64,000 nt of DNA from an uncultured Phascolarctobacterium sp. (lineage in GTDB: Bacteria; Bacillota; Negativicutes; Acidaminococcales; Acidaminococcaceae): positions 8,797-72,796 of the forward strand of contig NZ_CAKPTG010000013.1 in assembly GCF_934190775.1 (NCBI RefSeq), read 5' to 3'. The position numbers and the translations under genes are program-made. Positions 58,542 to 64,000 of the stretch are shown piece by piece (position 1 is the stretch's first letter; each line of letters starts with the position of its first letter). The notes under the pieces were generated by a model, which was given only the letters and a program-made list of their open reading frames with translations, did not search any database and had not been told where the DNA came from.

Positions 58542-59621
58542 TTATTTCTTTTTGGTGCTGCTCTTAGCTTTAGCATCATTAGCATTAGCTATCTGTGCCC
58601 AATCACGCAGCATATCAGCACAGGCTGCTGCATAAGCGCCGGCACTGCCAAAAGCACCTGCATCCTGCGTATACAGACGGAAAACCTGAATATCGTCATA
58701 ATAGATATCCGCCGTACTGCCGTTATCATAAACTACAAAATGATTTGGGTTGACCGGTCCGCGCTGACGCACGTTCCACAATCCGCCTGCAAGCATGTAG
58801 GCACGATATTTACCCTTAGTGTTGCCAATGCTCTGCCCAACGTTAAAGGTCCAATTGCCCTCGGTAACAGTCGCATGGTCGTCATCCTTAACTATAACAT
58901 CAGGATGAATATCATATTCCTTAAGCTGCTTCATAACGCGCTTTACACGCTCCTCCGGCTCAGGATGGCTGCTGAACAGACCGTAATTGGCGCCGCCGCC
59001 CTGCTTGGACAAATCATCAAGCTTCCACACGGTAATCAGCATGCTGTAGGGATTGTAACCTGCTGCAATGCTGTTCTTTACGCCTTCCTTATCGGCACCG
59101 CGTTCGTCTGTACGGCTGTAACCGGCAAACAACGCCTGCTGTGCTGCCTGCACAAGGCCCATGCCCTGTCCACGCGTAGCAGCTAGCAGAATCAGGGAGG
59201 TCCACATTTGCTTTTCAATTGCATTGACAGTATGCTTTTTTGCTACGTGTCCTACCTCATGGCCAAGCACGCCAGCCAGCTCCATATCTGTCGGCATATA
59301 GTCAATCAATCCCTTATACACATAAACAAAGCCGCCGGGGCAGGCCAAGGCATTGACCTCATTGTTATTGAGCACCTTAAAGGAAAAGGTGATGTCATCA
59401 CGTCCGCAAACCTTAGCCAGCCTTTGGCCGATGCGGTTAACTCTTTCCTGCAGCGCATAATCCTGCGAAACACCATATTGAGCCTCCAGCTGCTGCGCTG
59501 TCTGCTGCCCCATTTCAATTTCCTGCTCTCTGCTGATTAAGCCCGCCTCTGCAGGGTTAACGCCTACAAACAGGCAGCAGGCAAAAACAAATGTCATAAA
59601 AAGCTTTACTATCTTCCTCAT
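58542..59621 (-). CDS. M48-family metalloprotease, exported
   Basis: 359 aa from ATG 59621, chosen for AGGAGGCCAAT before it. Signal peptide (FACCLFVGVNPAEA). Zinc site HEVGH in GVLGHEVGHVAKKHTVNAI, with the third ligand Glu in TDERGADKEGV. The N-terminal EQEIEMGQQTAQQLEAQYG and DDITFSFKVLNNNEVNALAC match the BepA/LoiP type of periplasmic protease that cares for outer-membrane proteins. The C-terminal 110 residues (GNWTFNVGQSIGNTKGKYRA...) are an extra domain I do not recognise. A role in quality control of the autotransporters is plausible by function only. Confidence 0.92.
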   Translation of the reverse strand: MRKIVKLFMTFVFACCLFVGVNPAEAGLISREQEIEMGQQTAQQLEAQYGVSQDYALQERVNRIGQRLAKVCGRDDITFSFKVLNNNEVNALACPGGFVYVYKGLIDYMPTDMELAGVLGHEVGHVAKKHTVNAIEKQMWTSLILLAATRGQGMGLVQAAQQALFAGYSRTDERGADKEGVKNSIAAGYNPYSMLITVWKLDDLSKQGGGANYGLFSSHPEPEERVKRVMKQLKEYDIHPDVIVKDDDHATVTEGNWTFNVGQSIGNTKGKYRAYMLAGGLWNVRQRGPVNPNHFVVYDNGSTADIYYDDIQVFRLYTQDAGAFGSAGAYAAACADMLRDWAQIANANDAKAKSSTKKK

Positions 59622-59662
59622 ATTGGCCTCCTGCTTCATAAACACACTACAATCAAAAAATC

Positions 59663-60805
59663 CTAGATTGCGCCCTCTTCATGTAAAGCGCTGATTTCAT
59701 TATCATTATATCCCAGTTCCTGCAAAATATCCAGCGTATGTTCACCAAGCTTAGGCGCTCGCATGCGAATGGTACTTACATCTTCACTGAACTTCACCGG
59801 ACCGCCGATATACTGCAAATTCCCCAAGTCACTGTCTGCTTCCTGCAGGATATGCTCCTGCGCCGTCAGTTCACTGTCCAGTGCTTCCTCCAGGCTGCAC
59901 ACAGGCGTTACGCAAAATTCTGCGCCGCCGATAAGCTCCAGCCACTGCTGCTGAGTTTTAGTGGCAATTTTAGCAGCCACAAGCTGCTGCACCTCCTCCT
60001 CATGCGCAAAATCATATTGGCGTTTTTCCAGCTCAGGACATTCGATTAAATCGCAGAAGCGCTGCCAGAACTTAGGCTCGATAGTACCAACCGTCATATA
60101 TCTGCCATCTGCGGTACGATAAATATTATAGTAATGTGCTATGCGGCCAAAGGGCTTTTCGCCTGTTTCCCTGCAGCCCCACAAAGCACTGATGCCCGTC
60201 ACCTGCATAGACAGTGCCGTAGCATACAAATTAACATCAAGCCACTGTCCTTTGCCAGTACGTTCGCGCGCCAACAGCGCCATAGAAATCGCACTTAAAG
60301 CATTCAGACCGCTGCCTACGGCGCTCACCTGCACCTCAGATACGCAGGCTCTGCCAACATCATCAAGATTATTCAGGCCAGCCAGACCGACAACGTTCAG
60401 ATCGTGCGCCGGCTTATGCGATTTCTGCCCGAAGCCGGTAATCGAGCAGTATACAAGCCGCGGATTGATTTTATGCACACTGTCATAATCGAGGCCATAG
60501 CGCGCCAGATATCCCGGGCGGAAGCCCTCCAGAAAAACATCGGCCTCCTGCAGCAGCTTCAGCAACAAATCACGTCCGCCATCCTTTTTAAGATTCAGGG
60601 CAACGCCTCGCTTATTGCGGTTCAGCATCAGATGCCAGTAGCTCATGCCTTTAGTTTTTTCAGGCCAGAAGCGACGCGTCGCATCACCCTGCAAATCCTC
60701 AATTTTGATAACATCTGCACCGTAATCGCCCAGCAGCATGCCGCAATACTGTCCCGGCAGCCACTTGGAAAAATCAATAACCTTAATACCTTCTAACAAA
60801 GCCAA
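59663..60805 (-). CDS. CaiB/BaiF family CoA-transferase, TTG start
   Basis: 380 aa from TTG 60805, selected because CAGGAG lies 8 bases upstream and the product then begins ALLEGIKVIDFSKWLPGQYC, the family N-terminus. An ATG at 60868 is in frame but would add a non-conserved 21 residues. Landmarks: LLGDYGADVIKIEDLQGDAT, VALNLKKDGGRDLLLKLLQE, NPRLVYCSITGFGQ, and the catalytic Asp in KPAHDLNVVGLAGL. Class III CoA-transferases move CoA between carboxylic acids such as formate/oxalate, succinate or bile acids. Substrate unknown. Confidence 0.9.
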   Translation of the reverse strand: MALLEGIKVIDFSKWLPGQYCGMLLGDYGADVIKIEDLQGDATRRFWPEKTKGMSYWHLMLNRNKRGVALNLKKDGGRDLLLKLLQEADVFLEGFRPGYLARYGLDYDSVHKINPRLVYCSITGFGQKSHKPAHDLNVVGLAGLNNLDDVGRACVSEVQVSAVGSGLNALSAISMALLARERTGKGQWLDVNLYATALSMQVTGISALWGCRETGEKPFGRIAHYYNIYRTADGRYMTVGTIEPKFWQRFCDLIECPELEKRQYDFAHEEEVQQLVAAKIATKTQQQWLELIGGAEFCVTPVCSLEEALDSELTAQEHILQEADSDLGNLQYIGGPVKFSEDVSTIRMRAPKLGEHTLDILQELGYNDNEISALHEEGAI

Positions 60806-60877
60806 CTTTATCACTCCTGTTCTGCTTAATAAGTTTTTATATTCTGCAAGATTTTCTTCTAAATCCATTTAAATATG

Positions 60878-60907
60878 TTCACAAAACACCTATTTAAATG
60901 CTATAAT
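60878..60907 (+). promoter_or_regulatory. Promoter of the thiW unit
   Basis: TTCACA (60878-60883), 18 bases, TATAAT (60902-60907), about 50 bases before the thiW ATG. No room for, and no sign of, a TPP riboswitch. Confidence 0.5.
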
Positions 60908-60957
60908 ATAGTTACATCATTGTTAGCCACACATAACTTTCCTATGGAGGTTTTTAT

Positions 60958-61449
60958 ATGCAAACCCGCAAACTGACATCCGCCGCGCTTTTAATTGCTA
61001 TCGGCACACTGAGCGCTCATTTAATATATATCCCGGCAGGTGTCTCCAAATGCTTCCCTGTGCAGCACGCCATCAACGTTATGGGTGCAGTCCTTTTAGG
61101 ACCAGATTACGCCGTTGCAATTGGCTTTATCATTGCCTGTCTGCGCAACATGCTGGGCACAGGCTCACTTTTAGCCTTTCCCGGCAGTATGATTGGCGCA
61201 GCACTCGCAGGACTGGCCTACAGCCGTTACAAAACACTGACAGCAGCTATGGCTGGCGAAATATTTGGTACTGGCATCATCGGCGGCTTCGTCGCCTGGA
61301 TTATGGCCACCCTGCTTTTAGGCAGCAAGGCTGTAGCCTGGTTCTTCATCCCACCGTTTTTAGTAAGCACCATTGGCGGCAGTATTATTGCCTGCCTGTT
61401 GCTCAAGACCGGTTTTTTCAAACAGCTCAGCAGTAAAGAGGATAAGTAA
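60958..61449 (+). CDS. thiW: ECF transporter S component ThiW
   Basis: 163 aa, five to six membrane segments; TATGGAGG precedes the ATG. Landmarks: AALLIAIGTLSAHLIYIPAG, KCFPVQHAINVMGAVLLGPD and FPGSMIGAALAGLAYSRYK. ThiW is the substrate-binding subunit predicted to take up the thiazole part of thiamine; it needs a shared EcfAA'T module, which is not in the window. The usual TPP riboswitch is absent here; instead a small membrane protein and an ArsR regulator follow in the same unit. Confidence 0.88.
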   Translation: MQTRKLTSAALLIAIGTLSAHLIYIPAGVSKCFPVQHAINVMGAVLLGPDYAVAIGFIIACLRNMLGTGSLLAFPGSMIGAALAGLAYSRYKTLTAAMAGEIFGTGIIGGFVAWIMATLLLGSKAVAWFFIPPFLVSTIGGSIIACLLLKTGFFKQLSSKEDK

Positions 61450-61450
61450 C

Positions 61451-61741
61451 ATGAACTTCGGTGAAATTGTCAACTTCCTTCTCTATGCCTTCAGCGGCAT
61501 CTGCTTCGGCGTTTTTGCCTCACGCTACAGTGTCTTCAGTGCGTTGCACATCAAGGGCAAATGGCAAGAGGAAGGCATTAGCTGTCTTTTCAGCTGTTTA
61601 CCGCAGCTGCTCTTTCTCAGTGTAAGCTTTTTCCTTTTTCCGACTTGGTTTATCAGCAAGACTCCAACCGGAGGCTTCTTTTATTACGCAGTACTCGCAT
61701 TCTTTTTTAACAAAGGACTGCGTCTAAACAATAAAAAGTAA
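61451..61741 (+). CDS. Small membrane protein of unknown function
   Basis: 96 aa, ATG one base after the thiW stop, so translation is coupled. Two to three membrane segments (FLLYAFSGICFGVFASRYSV, LPQLLFLSVSFFLFPTWFIS) and a basic end RLNNKK. Not recognised; its position suggests a link to the ECF transporter or to the ArsR-regulated response. Confidence 0.65.
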   Translation: MNFGEIVNFLLYAFSGICFGVFASRYSVFSALHIKGKWQEEGISCLFSCLPQLLFLSVSFFLFPTWFISKTPTGGFFYYAVLAFFFNKGLRLNNKK

Positions 61742-61754
61742 AGTAGGTGATAAA

Positions 61755-62087
61755 ATGACACACGTCCACAATCATACCTTGCCGCTTCCTGGCAACGATG
61801 ACGAAAAATATATCCAGCCCATGGCTGATATTTTTAAAGTCCTCAGTGACCCCACCCGTATCCGCATTCTCTCCCTGTTAGCACACCAGGAGATGTGCGT
61901 TACCTGCATTGCCGATGCACTTGGCATGACACATTCCGCTATTTCGCATCAGCTGCGTCTGCTGCGTGCCACCAACCTGGTAAAATTTACCAAGGACGGC
62001 AAAGAGGTTATCTATTCTCTGGATGACAGCCACGTGCTCAGTCTTTTCGACCAGGCACTGGACCATGTAAAACATAAGGTTTTATAA
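61755..62087 (+). CDS. ArsR/SmtB-family metal-sensing repressor
   Basis: 110 aa; AAGTAGGTGATAAA precedes the ATG. His-rich N-terminus (THVHNH), winged helix (KVLSDPTRIRILSLLA, MTHSAISHQLRLLRATNLVK). Two metal-site types are visible: Cys-Val-Thr-Cys in QEMCVTCIADAL at the alpha-3N position and Asp/His residues in the last helix (DSHVLSLFDQALDHVKH) matching the alpha-5 zinc site of SmtB/CzrA/ZiaR. It probably senses Zn or a similar ion. It ends the thiW unit. Confidence 0.9.
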   Translation: MTHVHNHTLPLPGNDDEKYIQPMADIFKVLSDPTRIRILSLLAHQEMCVTCIADALGMTHSAISHQLRLLRATNLVKFTKDGKEVIYSLDDSHVLSLFDQALDHVKHKVL

Positions 62088-62093
62088 AATTTA

Positions 62094-62121
62094 TTGGCGC
62101 TGTAAAAGCGCCAATTTTTTT
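62094..62121 (+). terminator. Terminator behind the ArsR gene
   Basis: TTGGCGCT (62094-62101) with AGCGCCAA (62107-62114), followed by seven T. Confidence 0.92.
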
Positions 62122-62127
62122 ATGCTG

Positions 62128-63126
62128 TTAAAGCGCACTGCGCCACTGGCGGATAATCTCACTCTTATAAACCGAGGTCCAGCTCAAATCATCTACCGGC
62201 ACGCGGACATTGCCTATAAGCTCCCGGCGGCCATCATTGTAGGGATATTTTTTTACATGCCACATATAGTGATAACCGTTGGCAGGCAAAAGCTCTACAC
62301 CCGCATCACTCATCAGAAAATCCAAAAAGGCGCGCGCCTCCTCCGAATGCTCTGCACTACGCATAATGGCTGCACCGGTAAGCATTGTACGATTGGCGTC
62401 CTTCACTACCGTTGCAAACAGATGACGATGACGTGCTTCCATCTGCAAAGCATAATCCAACGGCACTATGGCAACCGTCTTTTTGCCTATATAGACAAGG
62501 TCCACAGCCTCGCCAAAGCCTTTAGTATAAACCGGCTGCTGTGCATTAAATTTAGCCGCATAAGCCAATGCCTGGTCGCCGCCGCGCAACTGCCAGATGC
62601 TGGTAATCATGCCATAGCTGGCACCACCAAGATTAAAATCAGCAATAGCCAGCTCATCCTTAAGCTGCGGTGCCAAAAGCTCATCCCAGGTTTCCGGCGC
62701 ATATAAGCCGTAAGCATGCAGATTGTTTTTGTTGCTCAGCAAAGCAATATAGCTCAAATAAAGACTCGTCCATTGACCGGTGCGATTGCGCAGCTCTGCC
62801 GGCACCTTGTAAGCTTCCTTGGCGATATAAGGCTGCAGAATATGCTGCTCATCTGCCATAAAATATTCCTCACTGGTGCCACCCAGCCATACGTCAAATT
62901 TGTGCTTGCGCAGGTAATCCAAACGCTCCTGCTGCGTGCCGCCCGGAAGATAGCTTATCTTTACTTTTACGCCCGTATTCTTACTGTAGCTGTCGGCAAT
63001 AACCTCCGTCAGCCTGGTGCCCATACTGCTGCAGAGCTGCAGCTCCTTAGGCTGAGGCTGCTGGCTGCCGCAGCCTGCTGCGAGCAAAGCCAGCAGCATC
63101 AAAATGTATATCATAAATTTTCGCAT
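62128..63126 (-). CDS. Orphan extracellular solute-binding lipoprotein
   Basis: 332 aa. Lipobox LLAAGCGSQ. Type II periplasmic binding fold like AfuA/FbpA: LQLCSSMGTRLTEVIADSYS, VKISYLPGGTQQERLDYLRK, FDVWLGGTSEEYFMADEQ and FLDFLMSDAGVELLPANGYH. It is distantly similar to the ferric-type binding protein at 48937. No permease or ATPase is adjacent; it may feed the other ABC unit or act in signalling. Convergent with the ArsR gene. Confidence 0.85.
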   Translation of the reverse strand: MRKFMIYILMLLALLAAGCGSQQPQPKELQLCSSMGTRLTEVIADSYSKNTGVKVKISYLPGGTQQERLDYLRKHKFDVWLGGTSEEYFMADEQHILQPYIAKEAYKVPAELRNRTGQWTSLYLSYIALLSNKNNLHAYGLYAPETWDELLAPQLKDELAIADFNLGGASYGMITSIWQLRGGDQALAYAAKFNAQQPVYTKGFGEAVDLVYIGKKTVAIVPLDYALQMEARHRHLFATVVKDANRTMLTGAAIMRSAEHSEEARAFLDFLMSDAGVELLPANGYHYMWHVKKYPYNDGRRELIGNVRVPVDDLSWTSVYKSEIIRQWRSAL

Positions 63127-63273
63127 TATCTTTTCCGCCTTTCGCTATGCTATTATTATAGCATGAACGCCAAGCTTTCTCCATATTTAGAAAGTACGCA
63201 GGTTGTCATAATGCGCATGCTGCTTTATAATGAAATGCATCAGCATACAAAACTTACCGTGAGGAGATTACCT

Positions 63274-63765
63274 ATGAGCTTCGACAAAAATAGCATCTAT
63301 GCTCTGCTTAACAACAAGCATATACATTTCACATATACAGAACATCGGCCGGTTTATTCTATGGAAGAACTTGATGCACTGGAGATGCCTGCCGGCGCTG
63401 TTATCTGCAAAAATTTATTTTTGCGCAACAGCAGCGGCAAACAGCACTTTCTGTTGACTGTTCCGGCAACTACGCCTGTTGATCTTAAGCAGCTGGCCGC
63501 AAAGCTTACAAGCTCCCGCCTCAGCTTCGCTTCGGCAGAGCGTCTGGAAAAATATTTAGGACTGCAATCAGGCCTGGTTTCTCCCTTCGGCCTGTTGAAC
63601 GATAAGAGCAAAAGCGTTATCTTCGTCAGCAGCAAAGACCTCCCGCCAGCGACCATCATTGGCATTCACCCTAATAATAATACTGCCACTGTCTGGCTTG
63701 CCTTTGGCGATTTGCTTTCATTGCTGTCTGAAATGAAGGTAAAAGTGAAGCTGGTAGAAATGTAA
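63274..63765 (+). CDS. Prolyl-tRNA editing protein (YbaK/ProX family)
   Basis: 163 aa from ATG 63274, preceded by GTGAGGAGATTACCT; the open frame extends upstream but without homology. Landmarks: MSFDKNSIYALLNNKHIHF, CKNLFLRNSSGKQHFLL with the conserved Lys, GLVSPFGLLNDKSKSV, and a Gly-Ile-His-Pro-Asn motif near the end. It hydrolyses mis-charged Ala-tRNA(Pro) or a similar product in trans. Single gene. Confidence 0.92.
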   Translation: MSFDKNSIYALLNNKHIHFTYTEHRPVYSMEELDALEMPAGAVICKNLFLRNSSGKQHFLLTVPATTPVDLKQLAAKLTSSRLSFASAERLEKYLGLQSGLVSPFGLLNDKSKSVIFVSSKDLPPATIIGIHPNNNTATVWLAFGDLLSLLSEMKVKVKLVEM

Positions 63766-63832
63766 GAAAAAGCATACTTGCGTAAAATGAGCGTTAAGAC
63801 TGCCCTCTCTGCGTCTAAATAATCCTGGACTT

Positions 63833-63915
63833 GTAACGTTTTTCCGCACTTTTTACAATCTTTTTGTCACGTTTTTCCGTACTTTTCACGCCTTATCTGT
63901 CACGTTTTTTCTAAA
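63833..63915. repeat. Short degenerate repeats ACGTTTTTCCG(C/T)ACTTTT
   Basis: Three spaced occurrences of (A/C)ACGTTTTT(C/T)C at about 63835, 63868 and 63899; the first two extend to CCG(C/T)ACTTTT. Non-coding; origin unknown. Confidence 0.6.
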
Positions 63916-63923
63916 ACAAAAAC

Positions 63924-64000
63924 GGTTCTATGTCAAGTTTTGGGGTCTTCAATAATTTAACACCCTAAAATCTGTAAAATTACTCTTTACAACTTAAATA
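63924..64000. mobile_element. Possible insertion-sequence end (ISL3-like terminal repeat)
   Basis: The sequence from GGTTCTATGTCAAGTTTTGG onward resembles terminal inverted repeats of ISL3-type elements (GGyTCTttgTCAA). The window ends before any transposase could be seen, so this is only a suggestion. Confidence 0.25.

Noticed and set aside
60806..60957. TPP riboswitch before thiW
   Set aside because: No CTGAGA-type core and only about 50 bases between promoter and start.

Overview
This is a chromosomal stretch of about average GC from a double-membraned Firmicute. I infer class Negativicutes, most likely close to Phascolarctobacterium/Acidaminococcaceae. The reasons are: strong Gram-positive style AGGAGG ribosome sites, together with outer-membrane genes (a TonB-dependent receptor, two YadA-type trimeric autotransporters, a type V autotransporter barrel remnant); SLH domains fused to the trimeric autotransporters, a known trait of this class; and a DcuC-type dicarboxylate carrier. 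The genus call is inference, since no rRNA is present.

Layout. 1-2000: end of an EamA permease and an MmgE/PrpD enzyme. 2000-3430: a broken Rpn-type nuclease gene with a tandemly repeated 3' end. 3438-14010: two trimeric autotransporter adhesins with SLH tails (2529 and 879 aa). 14600-15400: a frameshifted autotransporter barrel remnant. 16000-17750: an AAA/DUF4143 ATPase between long direct repeats, with four copies of a palindrome. 17748-24012: an AcoR-like regulator with a degenerate AAA+ domain, an NlpC/P60 hydrolase, a radical SAM protein and two secreted proteins. 24113-27557: a LuxR-family LAL regulator and a 2-hydroxyacid dehydrogenase. 27729-32830: tRNA-Lys, purA, purB, dnaB and a YigZ-family protein. 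33043: a BASS-family transporter.

34116-40457 is the most unusual region. A four-gene operon encodes a TonB receptor, a BtuF/FepB-like lipoprotein, a NifK-like protein and a NifD-like protein. No NifH-like reductase or ABC permease/ATPase lies beside it. A divergent MerR-type regulator shares its promoter region, where both candidate promoters have 19-bp spacers. The NifK-like subunit keeps the three cluster cysteines and the NifD-like subunit has lost the two that can be aligned. This looks like an uncharacterised uptake-plus-reduction system for a metal chelate or tetrapyrrole.

40678-51289: a ClC exchanger, a cysteine desulfidase family protein, lysA with a TrmB regulator, a ferric-type ABC transporter (binding protein, fused permease, ATPase) and an FkbM methyltransferase. 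51461-54595: a DtxR-like regulator, a secreted protein of unknown function and two CbiK-type chelatases, one exported and one cytoplasmic. 54749-63765: dcuC, a YhcG-like nuclease, an M19 dipeptidase, an M48 protease, a CaiB/BaiF CoA-transferase, thiW with a small membrane protein and a Zn-type ArsR regulator, an orphan solute-binding lipoprotein and a prolyl-tRNA editing protein. The last 170 bases hold short repeats and a possible insertion-sequence end.

Metal handling recurs across the window: TonB receptor, metal-chelate and ferric-type binding proteins, DtxR and ArsR sensors, CbiK chelatases and the nitrogenase-like pair.
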